A stretch of 64,000 nucleotides of DNA from JAIBJN01 sp963775625 (GTDB lineage: Bacteria; Actinomycetota; Thermoleophilia; Gaiellales; Gaiellaceae). This document shows, one piece after another, positions 47,866-57,186 of this stretch. A program made the translations under genes and the position numbers. The first letter of the stretch is position 1; each line of letters begins with the position of its first letter. The notes under the pieces are model-generated. The model did no database searches. It saw only the letters and a list, made by a program, of their open reading frames with translations, and had not been told where the DNA came from. Location of the stretch: contig CAVZJM010000004.1 of the NCBI GenBank assembly GCA_963775625.1, positions 248,001 through 312,000 of the forward strand, written 5' to 3'.

Positions 47866-49023
47866 ATGCCGGAGAAGCGCTACCTCGTCACGCCGGGGCC
47901 CACCCCGGTGCCGCCGGAGGTGCTCGCGGCGACGGCCCAGCCGATGATCCACCACCGCTCGGCCGACTTCCGTGACACGTTCACGCGCGTGATCGAGCGG
48001 CTCCAGGCCGTGTACCGGACGCAGAATGACGTGCTCCTCTTCACCTCTGCCGGGACCGCGGCGATGGAGTCCGCGGTCGCCAACGTCTGCTCGCCCGGCG
48101 ACCGCGTGCTCGTCGTCTCGCACGGCTACTTCGGGGAGCGGTGGGCCGCGATCGCGGAACGCTACGGCCTGGCCGTCGACCACCTGCGCTACGAGTGGGG
48201 CGAGCTGCCGAGCCCCGACGAGGTGGGCGCCCGCCTCGAGGAGATCGGCGGCGCCCGCGTCGTGTACCTGACCCACTCGGACACCTCCACGGGAGGAGTC
48301 GCCGACGTGCAGGCCACCGCCGAGCGGCTGGCGGGCTCCGGAGCGCTGATCGCAGTGGACGCGATCTCCAGCCTCGCCGCGGTCCCGCTCGAGACCGACG
48401 ACTGGGGCCTCGACATCGTGCTGACCAGCTCGCACAAGGCGCTCATGTGCCCGGCGGGGCTGGCGTTCGCGGCGATCTCCCCGGCGGCCCTCGAGGCGAC
48501 GGAGACCGCTTCGCTCCCGCGCTACTACATGGACTGGCAGCGGGCCATCTCCGCCCAGGCGATGGGCGAGACCCCGTTCTCGACGGCGATCTCGCTCGTC
48601 CGGGGGCTCGACGTGGCCCTGGATCTGATCCTGGCCGACGGTCTCGACGCCGCCCACGAGCGCCACCTTCGCCTCGGGCGCGCAGCTCGCGCAGGCGTGA
48701 AGGCAATGGGGCTCGAGCTCTTCTCGCCTGACGCCGACAGCGCGGCCGTGGTCACTGCGATCCGTATGCCGGCAGAGATCGACGGGCAGGCGATCGTCGC
48801 CTCCATGCGCGAGCGCTCGGGCGTCACCATCATCGGGGGCCAAGGCCAGCAGCGCGGGAAGATCGTTCGCTTCGGCCACATCGGCTACCTCGACGTGCAG
48901 GACATCGCCGCGGCCCTCGCGGCCCTCGAGCGCGCCCTTGTCGAGGCCGGCGCGGACGTCGAGCGCGGGACGGCGGTCCCGGCCGCGCTCGATGCGCACG
49001 CCGAGCCCGTCGTCGCGGCGTGA
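47866..49023 (+). CDS. Class V aminotransferase (serine-pyruvate/phosphoserine type)
   Basis: A 385-residue PLP enzyme. The PLP Lys is in LTSSHKALMCPAG; the N-terminal LVTPGPTPVPPEVLAA and SAGTAAMESAVANVCSPGD are typical of alanine-glyoxylate/serine-pyruvate aminotransferases. Directly upstream of serA and overlapping it (GTGA), it probably supplies phosphoserine aminotransferase activity in serine synthesis, as in other lineages lacking a typical SerC. This assignment is contextual. A TAACCT box eight bases before the ATG fits a leaderless transcript. Confidence 0.9.
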   Translation: MPEKRYLVTPGPTPVPPEVLAATAQPMIHHRSADFRDTFTRVIERLQAVYRTQNDVLLFTSAGTAAMESAVANVCSPGDRVLVVSHGYFGERWAAIAERYGLAVDHLRYEWGELPSPDEVGARLEEIGGARVVYLTHSDTSTGGVADVQATAERLAGSGALIAVDAISSLAAVPLETDDWGLDIVLTSSHKALMCPAGLAFAAISPAALEATETASLPRYYMDWQRAISAQAMGETPFSTAISLVRGLDVALDLILADGLDAAHERHLRLGRAARAGVKAMGLELFSPDADSAAVVTAIRMPAEIDGQAIVASMRERSGVTIIGGQGQQRGKIVRFGHIGYLDVQDIAAALAALERALVEAGADVERGTAVPAALDAHAEPVVAA

Positions 49024-50615
49024 GGGTTCTCATAAGAGAGCCGATCGCGGAGGCCGGGATCGACCTGCTCCGCGAGCGCTTCGAGGTCGACGTCGAGCCG
49101 GACGGCGACCTGGCCGCGACGATCGGCGAGTACGACGCCATCATCATCCGAAGCGGGACCGAGCTCACGGCAGACCTGATCGAGCGCGCCGACCGCCTGA
49201 AGGTCATCGGCCGGGCGGGGGTGGGGGTGGACAACGTCGACCTCGCGGCCGCCTCGAAACGGGGGATCGTGGTCGCGAACGCTCCACAGTCGACGGTCGT
49301 CTCCGCCGCCGAGCACACGCTCGCGCTCCTGCTCGCGCTCACGCGCCAGATTCCGCAGGCGCACGCGTTGCTGAAGGAGGGCAGCTGGGATCGCTCGCAG
49401 TTCGCCGGGCTCGAGCTCGCCGACAAGTCACTCGGGCTGATCGGCTTCGGCCGCATCGGGCAGCAGGTCGCCCGCCGCGCGCGCGGATTCGAGATGCGCG
49501 TCCGGGCGCACGATCCCTACGTGGCCCCCGAGCGCTTCAGCGAGCTCGGGGTCGAGCGCGCAGAGACCCTCGACGACCTGTTCGCCGATGCGGACTTCGT
49601 CTCCCTGCACGCCACGCTGACGCCGGAGACGCGGGGGCTGATCGGTCGCGACTCGATCAAGCGGATGAAGGACGGCGCGCGCGTCGTGAACGTCGCCCGG
49701 GGCGAGCTCGTCGACGAGGACGCGCTCGCCGAGGCACTCGGGAGCGGCAAGATCGCCGGTGCGGCGCTGGACGTCTTCGCGGAGGAGCCGTACACGGGAC
49801 CGCTCCTGCGGCTCCCCAACGTCGTCGTGACGCCGCACCTCGCAGCCTCGACGCAGGAGGCGCAGGACCGCGCCGGCGTCATCGTCGCCGAGCAGGTCGC
49901 CGCTGCGCTCGAGGGCGGCCTGGTCACGAACGCGCTCAACGTTCCTGCCGTCGACGCCGAGGACCTGGCCGCGCTGAGGCCGTTCCTCCCGCTCGCCACG
50001 AATCTCGGAGCCCTCGCGATCGAGCTGGCGGGCGGAACGGCGAAGCGGCTCGACTTCCGCTACCTCGGCGAGCTCGCAGAGCGGGACACGCGCCTCCTCA
50101 CGGTCGCGGCCCTGAACGGCGCGTTCCGCGGTCGGGTCGAGGAGCCCGTGAACTACGTGAACGCGCCGCTCGTCGCCAAGGAGCGCGGCATCGAGGTGCG
50201 GGAGGAGCAGCGGCGGGCGTCCCGGCACTTCACGAACCTGATCACGGTGACGGCGGTGGCAGGGGAGGACGAGTTCCCCGTCAGCGGGACGACCACGGGG
50301 CGGGACGACGAGCCCCGGCTCGTGCGCGCGCTCGGCTATGACGTCGAGATCGCGCTCGAGCCGCTCATGCTCTTCGTCGTCAACGACGACCGTCCCGGGA
50401 TGATCGGCCGCCTGGGGACGATCCTGGGCGACGCGGACGTCAACATCGCGAACATGGCGGTGTCCCGAAACCGGCCGCGCTCCCGGGCTCTGATGGTGCT
50501 GACGCTCGACAACGCGATCCCGCCGGATGTGCTGGAGCTCATTCGCGCGGAGCCCGGCCTCCTCGATCCGCGGGCGATCTCGCTGGAGCGCGGAGATGAC
50601 GGCGAGCGAGAGTAG
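49020..50615 (+). CDS. serA: D-3-phosphoglycerate dehydrogenase
   Basis: A 531-residue SerA that oxidises 3-phosphoglycerate with NAD. The Rossmann motif GLIGFGRIGQQVARRARG, the catalytic region VNVARGELVDEDALAEAL, and HLAASTQEAQDRAG with the catalytic His are present. The C-terminal half holds the intervening domain and a final ACT domain (LMLFVVNDDRPGMIGRLGTI), which mediates serine feedback in this long form. GTG overlaps the aminotransferase stop by four bases. Confidence 0.96.
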   Translation: MRVLIREPIAEAGIDLLRERFEVDVEPDGDLAATIGEYDAIIIRSGTELTADLIERADRLKVIGRAGVGVDNVDLAAASKRGIVVANAPQSTVVSAAEHTLALLLALTRQIPQAHALLKEGSWDRSQFAGLELADKSLGLIGFGRIGQQVARRARGFEMRVRAHDPYVAPERFSELGVERAETLDDLFADADFVSLHATLTPETRGLIGRDSIKRMKDGARVVNVARGELVDEDALAEALGSGKIAGAALDVFAEEPYTGPLLRLPNVVVTPHLAASTQEAQDRAGVIVAEQVAAALEGGLVTNALNVPAVDAEDLAALRPFLPLATNLGALAIELAGGTAKRLDFRYLGELAERDTRLLTVAALNGAFRGRVEEPVNYVNAPLVAKERGIEVREEQRRASRHFTNLITVTAVAGEDEFPVSGTTTGRDDEPRLVRALGYDVEIALEPLMLFVVNDDRPGMIGRLGTILGDADVNIANMAVSRNRPRSRALMVLTLDNAIPPDVLELIRAEPGLLDPRAISLERGDDGERE

Positions 50616-51087
50616 CTGGCCCGAGGCGGTCAAGCGGGTCGCGGCCGTCCTCCGCGAGGCCCACGTGGAGGCTCGCGTCGAGGAGTTCGACGAGGGCGCG
50701 CGGACGGCCGCCGAGGCGGCGAGCGCCACCGGTGCTCCCATCGAGCAGATCGTCAAGTCGCTCGTCTTTGCCTGCGACGGCCGTCCGATCGTCGTCCTGG
50801 TGCCCGGAGATCTCCGCGCCGACCCCGCGAAGATCGCCGCGGCCGCGGGTTGCGAGCGCGTGAAGCCCGTGGGCGCGGACGCGGTCGAGCGCCTCACCGG
50901 CTTCCCGCCTGGCGGCGTTGCGCCGTTCCCGCTCCCGGGGATCGACACCGTTCTGATGGAGCAGGCGCTCTTCGGCCACGAGGTCGTCTGGGTGGGCGCC
51001 GGCTCGAGCCGCCACATGGCGGCGCTGGCTCCGAGCGACCTCGGGCGGCTCGCGCGGGCACGCCCCGCCCAACTCACCGTCCAGTAA
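50596..51087 (+). CDS. YbaK/EbsC-family aminoacyl-tRNA deacylase
   Basis: A 163-residue protein: ARTAAEAASATGAPIEQIVK leads to the conserved catalytic Lys region IVKSLVF, then IVVLVPGDLRADPAKIAAAA and GFPPGGVAPF. Family members hydrolyse mischarged tRNAs (Cys-tRNA-Pro or similar). The ATG at 50596 lies 20 bases inside the serA end, so the two are coupled. Confidence 0.9.
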   Translation: MTASESSWPEAVKRVAAVLREAHVEARVEEFDEGARTAAEAASATGAPIEQIVKSLVFACDGRPIVVLVPGDLRADPAKIAAAAGCERVKPVGADAVERLTGFPPGGVAPFPLPGIDTVLMEQALFGHEVVWVGAGSSRHMAALAPSDLGRLARARPAQLTVQ

Positions 51088-51097
51088 CCTTCGAGCG

Positions 51098-52033
51098 ATG
51101 AAGGCCACCGAGAAGATCTGGATGAACGGCGAGCTGGTCGACTGGGCCGACGCGAAGGTCCACGTCGGCGCCCACGGGCTCCACTACGGCTCCGGCGTGT
51201 TCGAGGGCATCCGCTGCTACGAGACCGACGCAGGCCCCGCGGTGTTCCGGCTCACCGACCATCTCAACCGCCTCCACCAGTCGGCGCAGCTCCTGCACAT
51301 GGAGCCTCCGCACTCGGTGGAGGAACTGCGGCTCGCCTCGCACGAGCTGATCGCCGTCAACGGGCTCAGCGAGTGCTACCTCCGCCCGATCGCCTTCTAC
51401 GGCTTCGGCGAGCTCGGCGTCCACCCCGGAGCGAACCCCGTCGACGTCGTCCTGATGACGTGGCCGTGGGGCGCATACCTCGGCGAGGACGCGCTCGCGA
51501 AGGGGATCCGCGCGAAGGTCTCGTCGTGGAAGCGCGTGGGCCCGAACACGATCCCGCACGCCGCCAAGGCGACCGGCATCTACCTCAACTCGATGCTGGC
51601 AGTCATCGAGGCGACGCGTGCCGGCTACCAGGAGGCGATCCTGCTCACCGACGACGGGTTCGTCGCCGACGGCTCGGGCGAGAACATCTTCGTCGTCAAG
51701 GACGAGATCATCTCGACGCCGGACCTCTCCGCGTCGATCCTGCCGGGAATCACACGTCAGGCCGTCATGGAGATCGCGCAGACCCTCGGATACGCCGTGC
51801 ACGAGCGCCAGCTGATCCGCTCCGATCTCTACGTTGCGGACGAGCTCTTCATGTGCGGCACCGCCGCCGAGGTCACGCCTGTCCGGTCGGTCGACGACCA
51901 CGAGATCGGTGACCCAGGGCCGGTGACCAAGGCGATCCAGGACGTGTTCTTCGCCGCCGTCCGCGGCCGCGACGAGCGCTTCACGCGGTGGCTGGAGTAC
52001 GCGGAGAAGACGCCGGCCGCACCGGGCTCCTGA
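51098..52033 (+). CDS. ilvE: Branched-chain amino acid aminotransferase
   Basis: A 311-residue fold-type IV PLP enzyme. The PLP Lys is in IPHAAKATGIYLNSML; other motifs are VHVGAHGLHYGSGVFEGIR, TDDGFVADGSGENIFVV and LPGITRQAVMEIA. It transfers amino groups between glutamate and Val, Leu or Ile. TAACCT (51085-51090) lies seven bases before the ATG, so a promoter may drive it independently of ybaK. Its stop overlaps the next start. Confidence 0.94.
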   Translation: MKATEKIWMNGELVDWADAKVHVGAHGLHYGSGVFEGIRCYETDAGPAVFRLTDHLNRLHQSAQLLHMEPPHSVEELRLASHELIAVNGLSECYLRPIAFYGFGELGVHPGANPVDVVLMTWPWGAYLGEDALAKGIRAKVSSWKRVGPNTIPHAAKATGIYLNSMLAVIEATRAGYQEAILLTDDGFVADGSGENIFVVKDEIISTPDLSASILPGITRQAVMEIAQTLGYAVHERQLIRSDLYVADELFMCGTAAEVTPVRSVDDHEIGDPGPVTKAIQDVFFAAVRGRDERFTRWLEYAEKTPAAPGS

Positions 52034-53133
52034 TCGGCCTCTCCGCGCCCTGGATCGACGGGCGCGAGGAGGAGCTCGTGCTCGAGACGCTCCGCTCGGG
52101 GCAGCTCTCGCTCGGGCCGATGGTCGACCGCTTCGAGGCGGCGCTCGCCGAGCGCGTCGAGGCTCCCTACGTCGCGGCCGTCTCGAGCGGGACGGCCGGC
52201 CTGCACCTCTCCATGCGACTCGCCGGGATCGGCCCCGGGGACGAGGTCGTGACGACCCCGTTCTCCTTCGTCGCCTCGGCGAACTGCGCGCTTTACGAGG
52301 GTGCGACCCCGATCTTCGCCGACATCGACCCGCAGACGCTGAATCTCGATCCCGTGGCCGTCGAGGCCGCGATCACGCCTGCGACGAGGGCGATCCTGCC
52401 CGTGCACATCTTCGGATATCCGGCTGAGCTCGCGGAGCTCGAGGCGATCGCCTCCCGGCACGGCCTCGCGATCGTCGAGGATGCCTGCGAGGCCCTCGGC
52501 TCGTCGTATCGCGGTCGCCCGGTGGGCTCGTCGGGGCATCCGTCGGTCTTTGCGTTCTACCCGAACAAGCAGATGACGACCGGGGAGGGCGGCGCGGTCG
52601 CGGTGGCGACGGAGGAGGAGTGGGCGCTTCTGAAGAGCCTGTCGAACCAGGGTCGGAGCGACTCCGGAGAATGGCTCACGCACGCGCGCCTCGGCTACAA
52701 CTACCGGCTCGACGACCTCTCCGCCGCGCTCGGCCTGGCGCAGCTCGAGCGCTACGACGAGATCCTGGCGGCGCGGAGCCAGGTCGCCGCGCGGTACGGA
52801 GAGCTGCTCGCCGGCGTGGCCGACGCCGAGGCGCCGCTCGCCGACGACGCCGACCATCGACGCTCGTGGTTCGTCTACGTCGTCAAGCTCGCCGCCGGGA
52901 TCGACCGCAACGGCGTCATCGCGCGCCTCGCCACGGACGGGGTCGCCTCGAAGCCCTACCTGCCCTCCATCCACCTACAGCCCTACTACCGCGAGCGCTT
53001 CGGCCACCGCGAGGGGATGCTGCCGGTGGCCGAGGATGCGAGCGCGCGGACGCTCGCGCTGCCGTTCCATTCACGGCTCGCGCCCGACGACCAGAAGCGA
53101 GTCGTCGAGGCGCTCGCTCGCGCTCTGGCCTGA
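52030..53133 (+). CDS. DegT/DnrJ/EryC1/StrS-family aminotransferase (start uncertain, CTG or GTG)
   Basis: A 367-residue PLP enzyme of the sugar-aminotransferase class. Motifs: VSSGTAGLHLSMRLAGIGPG, PFSFVASANCALYEGATPIF, VEDACEALGSSYRGRPVG, and the PLP Lys in FAFYPNKQMTTGEGG. Such enzymes aminate nucleotide-linked ketosugars. The family start IGLSAPWIDG is preceded by CTG at 52030 overlapping the ilvE stop as CTGA; a GTG at 51988 would overlap ilvE by 46 bases. No sugar-nucleotide genes are adjacent. Confidence 0.9.
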   Translation: MIGLSAPWIDGREEELVLETLRSGQLSLGPMVDRFEAALAERVEAPYVAAVSSGTAGLHLSMRLAGIGPGDEVVTTPFSFVASANCALYEGATPIFADIDPQTLNLDPVAVEAAITPATRAILPVHIFGYPAELAELEAIASRHGLAIVEDACEALGSSYRGRPVGSSGHPSVFAFYPNKQMTTGEGGAVAVATEEEWALLKSLSNQGRSDSGEWLTHARLGYNYRLDDLSAALGLAQLERYDEILAARSQVAARYGELLAGVADAEAPLADDADHRRSWFVYVVKLAAGIDRNGVIARLATDGVASKPYLPSIHLQPYYRERFGHREGMLPVAEDASARTLALPFHSRLAPDDQKRVVEALARALA

Positions 53134-53295
53134 TCGGCACGATTCCGGCACACGCCCGTGCCCCACGCGTGCGGGCTTTCGCGCTAGGCTCGAGGCCATC
53201 GGGTCGGGGAGGTGGGGTCTCCCGTTTCTCGCGCGTGTGCGTGAAGACCGGTAGCCGCCGCGCCCGTCGCTCCGCCGGCTTGCGATAATCCCGGC

Positions 53296-53655
53296 GTGGC
53301 GGACGGCGCGTCTCGCATGGTCTTCCTCGGCTTCGGCAAGTACGCGCGCGCGGACAAGATCTACGCGCTCGAGCCGATCCGGGGCAAGGACCGGGGCGGA
53401 GGCAAGCGGACGCTCGTCTGGGTGGACGGAGTCTCCGAGCCAATCGTCGCCTCCCGCACCGAGCGGACGATCCTCCTGGAGATGGGGCAGGACGCTGCGG
53501 CCGGCTCACGCCTGCTGGACGACGCCCTGGCCTTCGCCGAGCGAATCGCCGAGGACGCCGACAAGGGTCGCGTCGACCTCGGTGACCTCGGCCGGCGCGC
53601 CCGCAAGCTGCTCGAGGCGAGCGCGAAGCCCACCGAGACCGAACAGCTCTTTTGA
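53296..53655 (+). CDS. DUF370/RemA-like protein
   Basis: A 119-residue protein whose first half (MVFLGFGKYARADKIYALEP, VDGVSEPIVASRTERTILLE) resembles the RemA/DUF370 DNA-binding fold (IGFGNxVxAxRIxAI), longer and with an added helical C-terminus. RemA activates matrix genes in Bacillus; an equivalent role here is unproven. GATAAT (53284-53289), preceded by TG as in an extended -10 box, lies six bases before the GTG start, so the mRNA should be leaderless. Confidence 0.7.
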   Translation: MADGASRMVFLGFGKYARADKIYALEPIRGKDRGGGKRTLVWVDGVSEPIVASRTERTILLEMGQDAAAGSRLLDDALAFAERIAEDADKGRVDLGDLGRRARKLLEASAKPTETEQLF

Positions 53656-53674
53656 ACCGTCCAGACGGCGGGCC

Positions 53675-54244
53675 ATCATCCCGTTAGGAGCTCTCCCGCG
53701 CGACTTCTTCGCGCGGAGCGTGCACGAGGTAGCGCCGGCGCTCGTGGGCTGCTCGCTCCTCGTCGACGGCGTCGGCGGCCGGATCGTCGAGGTCGAGGCG
53801 TACGACGCCGACGACCCCGCCAGCCACGGCTATCGCGGGCCGACGGCCCGCAACCGGGCGATGTTCGGGCCGGCCGGCCACGCCTACGTCTACCGCTCCT
53901 ACGGCGTCCACTGGTGCCTGAACCTCGTCTGCGGCCCGGAGGGGCGGCCTGAGGCCGTGCTTGTCCGCGCGCTCGAGCCTCTGCTCGGGCTCGAGCGCAT
54001 GCGCGAGCGCCGGGGTCTCGACGCCGACCGGCTGCTCTGCTCCGGGCCTGGCCGCCTCTGCCAGGCGCTGGGAGTCACGGGAGCGCACGACGGCCTCCCG
54101 CTCGACCGTGCGCCGTTCGAGCTGGAGGCCGCCGCCGACGACGTGGAGGTAGCAAGCGGCCCGCGCATCGGGATCACCCGCGCGGCCGAGCAGCCGTGGC
54201 GCTACGCGCTGGCCGGGTCGCGCTTCCTCAGCCGAAAATTCTAG
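53675..54244 (+). CDS. 3-methyladenine (alkyladenine) DNA glycosylase, AAG family (start unclear)
   Basis: About 190 residues of the AAG/MPG fold: RDFFARSVHEVAPALVGCSL, the catalytic Glu in IVEVEAYDADDPASHGYRG, TARNRAMFGPAGHAYVYRSY and CSGPGRLCQALGV. It excises alkylated purines. No ATG, GTG or TTG precedes the conserved PLGALPRDFF in the right place; the nearest in-frame codons are ATC at 53675 and 53678, and a GTG at 53582 lies inside the previous gene. The start is therefore uncertain. It converges with the next gene with a four-base overlap. Confidence 0.88.
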   Translation: MIPLGALPRDFFARSVHEVAPALVGCSLLVDGVGGRIVEVEAYDADDPASHGYRGPTARNRAMFGPAGHAYVYRSYGVHWCLNLVCGPEGRPEAVLVRALEPLLGLERMRERRGLDADRLLCSGPGRLCQALGVTGAHDGLPLDRAPFELEAAADDVEVASGPRIGITRAAEQPWRYALAGSRFLSRKF

Positions 54245-54645
54245 GCGGCCGTCGCGCCCTTCCCCTCCCAGTAGTCGTTCAACGCGCCCTGGACCTTCAC
54301 GAACCAGACGATGGCCGGGATGATGAGGATCGCCCCAGGGAAGAGCCACAGGCCGGTCCAGCCGCTCATCGGCGGCTCCTGGCCGTCCTTTCGGTACATC
54401 TTTCCGACCTCCGACGGGATCACGAAGGCCATCACGGGCTGGATCAGGATCCAGATGACGAGTCCGAGCACGCCGCCGAGCCCCTCGTCGGTGTGCTTGC
54501 CCATCTCCTCCTCGGTCTTGTAGACCCAGTACCAGCTATAGAAGCCGAGGGTGACGATGTAGAGGAGGATCCCGAAGCCGATTCCTCTGGGCTGCCCGAG
54601 GGGGCCGGTGTTGCCGGACGACGTCGTGACGACGGACGCTTCCAC
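54241..54645 (-). CDS. DUF4234-type membrane protein
   Basis: A 134-residue protein with three transmembrane helices: IGFGILLYIVTLGFYSWYWV, LGGVLGLVIWILIQPVMAFV and WLFPGAILIIPAIVWFVKVQ. LYIVTLGFYSWYWVYKTEEE is the DUF4234 hallmark. The function is unknown. The GTG start at 54645 has AAAGGAGG upstream. Confidence 0.82.
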   Translation of the reverse strand: MEASVVTTSSGNTGPLGQPRGIGFGILLYIVTLGFYSWYWVYKTEEEMGKHTDEGLGGVLGLVIWILIQPVMAFVIPSEVGKMYRKDGQEPPMSGWTGLWLFPGAILIIPAIVWFVKVQGALNDYWEGKGATAA

Positions 54646-54700
54646 GTGCGCCTCCTTTGGTTCTCTGGTTCGGCGGATTCTCCCACCGGCGGCGGATGCG

Positions 54701-57130
54701 TCAGCCGCGACCGATGACGAGGCGAACCGTCATGTTTCTCGACGCCGCCCGCCCCGCGCGCGGGAACTGCGCCAGGACGACACCGGCAGAGCCCCCGTCG
54801 ACGTAGTTAGGCCTGACGCCGATCATGCGCCGGGCGAGGCGGTTGCGGGCGCGGTCGAGCCGCAGGCCGACGACATCTGGAACCCGGCCGTTCACGGCGC
54901 GGGGAAGAACGATCCGCACCTTGCTCCACGACGAGAGAGTGCCTGACTCGGGCCTCTGGTCGATCACGCGACCGAGACGCTGGCCCGGCCGCGCCGGCGT
55001 CCAGACGACGTCGGCCGTGAGCGGCATCGAGTAGAGCTGGTCCTTCGCGGCAGCGAGACGCATGCCGATGACGTTCGGGACGTCGACCTCGTTCCGCTTG
55101 CAGTCCGCCTCCGCGCTCGGCCCGGTGCCCACGAAGTACAGGATCTGCCGCGCGCCCCGGCAGTTGCCGTTGTCGAGCATCGTCTTGTTGTCGCGGTACA
55201 CGACCTGGCGGGCGACCACGCTCTGGTAGGACGGGTACGGGAAGCTCTCGGGTGGCTCCTCCAGGTAGGCGAGCGCCTTCTGGGCGAACGTTCGCCAGAT
55301 GAGCGCCGGGAAGGTCCCGCCGGCGACGGGGTCGCCCTCGAACTCGTTCTCCATCGGCACGAGCCGGTTGGGATGGCCCACCCAGACGGCAACGGCGAGC
55401 TGCGGGGTGTAGCCGACGAACCACGCGTCGCCGTAGTTCTCCGTCGTCCCCGTCTTGCCGGCGACCGGGCGATCGTCGAGAGCGGCCCGCACGCCCGTCC
55501 CCTCCGAGACCACTCGCTGAAGGATCGAGGAGACGAGGGCGGCGTCGTTCGCGTCTACCGCCCGCTTCTCGACCGGGTCGTTCGCGTCGGCTTTCCGGCC
55601 GCCCTCGACTCGGAGCACCGCGCGAGGCACGTTGCCGAGCACGGAGCCGTCGACGCGCTCGCCGTTGTTGGCGAGCGTCGCGAACGCGCGTGCCATCTCG
55701 AGCGGGCTGACCGCTTCGACGCCGAGGCCGATGGCGAAGTAGTCGTCGAGCGGGCGCGTCACGCCGAGCTTGTGCGCCATGTCGGCCACGTTCTTGGGCC
55801 CAACCTGCGCGGTCAGCTGCGCGAAGACGGTGTTGTCGGAGTGGATCGTCGCCTCCTGGAGGTCGATCGACCCGAGGTAGGAGCCCTCGTAGTTGCTCAC
55901 GGACCAGAGCTTGTCGCCGAGGTTGATGACGGTCGGCTCCGAGGTGAAGACCGTCTGCGGGGAGATTCCCTGCTCGATCGCGGTCGTCAGGACGAACGGC
56001 TTGAACGCCGATCCTGTCTGGCGCTGGCCCTGGACGGCGAGATTGAACTGGCTCTTCTCGAAGCTCTCGCCACCCACCATCGCGAGAACGCGGCCGTCCC
56101 GCGGGTCGATCGCGACGAGGGCTGCGTCGGGCCCGCGCTGGTCCGTGAGCCACTTGTCGATCGACTCGCGTGCGAGCTTCTGCAGCTCGAGGTCGATCGA
56201 GGTGTAGATCTTGAGCCCACCGCCGAAGACGGCGCCCGAGCCGTAGTAGGGGACGAGCTGCTGCTTGACGTACTCGGCGAAGTGGCCGACCCTTCCCCTG
56301 GATCCGGGGAGGCCGATCTCGGCGGCGCTCGGCAGCGGAGACTCGTCCGCGCTGCGGTAGTCGGTCGCGCTGATCAGCCCCTGCTCGAGCATCAAGCCGA
56401 GCACCGTCGTGCGGCGGGCGCCGGCCGCTTGCGGGCTCGTGGCCGGGTCGTGGGCGCCCGGGCTGGCCGGGAGGCCGGCGAGGAGCGCGGCTTCCGGCAG
56501 CGTCAGCTCCGAGGCGTGCTTGTCGAAGTACACGCGCGAGGCCATCTCGATCCCGTACGCGCCGTTGCCGAAGTAGATCGTGTTCAGGTACGCGGTCAGG
56601 ATCCGATCCTTCGACCAGCGCTGCTCCAGCTGCCAGGCGAGCGCGGCCTCCTTGAGCTTCCGGCTGACCGTCCGCTCCTGCTGCGTGTACTGGTTCTTGA
56701 CGAACTGCTGGGTGATCGTGGAGCCCCCCTGGACGAAGTCCCGCGAGCGGATGTCCGCCCAGACCGCGCGGGCCATGCCCTGGATGTCGACGCCCTGGTG
56801 CTCCCAGAAGCGACGATCCTCGACGGCCACGATCGCCTGCTTCATGACCGGGGAGATCTCATCGGAGCCGACGAGGATCCGGCTCTCGGAGCCACGGAGG
56901 ACGGCGAGCACCGTCTTTCCGTCCGAGGCGTAGATGTAGCCCAGGCGCTCGGTCCGCCGCTCTTTCCCGGGCTCGAGCTGGGGAAGCTCGCTCGCGATCG
57001 AGCTGACGAGCCCATACGCAAACGCCACCGTCATCACGCAGGCGATGACGGTGACGAGCGCGAGGAACCGAAGCTTGCGGATCCGGCGAGGGCGCCTCGG
57101 GGCGCCGCGCCTACGTCTTCCGAGCAGCAC
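54701..57130 (-). CDS. Class A penicillin-binding protein with two PASTA domains
   Basis: An 809-residue bifunctional peptidoglycan synthase. Basic cytoplasmic tail, transmembrane helix at about 20-45, GT51 transglycosylase with Glu104 in VEDRRFWEHQG and GGSTITQQFVKNQ, then the transpeptidase with SxxK at 374-377 (TGSAFKPF), SDN at 431-433 and KTG at 559-561. Two C-terminal PASTA repeats follow (VPNVIGMRLAAAKDQLYSMP and VPDVVGLRLDRARNRL), which may bind muropeptides or lipid II. It builds the cell wall outside the membrane. Single-gene unit. Confidence 0.96.
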   Translation of the reverse strand: MLLGRRRRGAPRRPRRIRKLRFLALVTVIACVMTVAFAYGLVSSIASELPQLEPGKERRTERLGYIYASDGKTVLAVLRGSESRILVGSDEISPVMKQAIVAVEDRRFWEHQGVDIQGMARAVWADIRSRDFVQGGSTITQQFVKNQYTQQERTVSRKLKEAALAWQLEQRWSKDRILTAYLNTIYFGNGAYGIEMASRVYFDKHASELTLPEAALLAGLPASPGAHDPATSPQAAGARRTTVLGLMLEQGLISATDYRSADESPLPSAAEIGLPGSRGRVGHFAEYVKQQLVPYYGSGAVFGGGLKIYTSIDLELQKLARESIDKWLTDQRGPDAALVAIDPRDGRVLAMVGGESFEKSQFNLAVQGQRQTGSAFKPFVLTTAIEQGISPQTVFTSEPTVINLGDKLWSVSNYEGSYLGSIDLQEATIHSDNTVFAQLTAQVGPKNVADMAHKLGVTRPLDDYFAIGLGVEAVSPLEMARAFATLANNGERVDGSVLGNVPRAVLRVEGGRKADANDPVEKRAVDANDAALVSSILQRVVSEGTGVRAALDDRPVAGKTGTTENYGDAWFVGYTPQLAVAVWVGHPNRLVPMENEFEGDPVAGGTFPALIWRTFAQKALAYLEEPPESFPYPSYQSVVARQVVYRDNKTMLDNGNCRGARQILYFVGTGPSAEADCKRNEVDVPNVIGMRLAAAKDQLYSMPLTADVVWTPARPGQRLGRVIDQRPESGTLSSWSKVRIVLPRAVNGRVPDVVGLRLDRARNRLARRMIGVRPNYVDGGSAGVVLAQFPRAGRAASRNMTVRLVIGRG

Positions 57131-57186
57131 GAAGCAGCACAGTCTAACGGCGCGCCCACCGCCTCCCGAGGGTCAGGTGACCTGGG

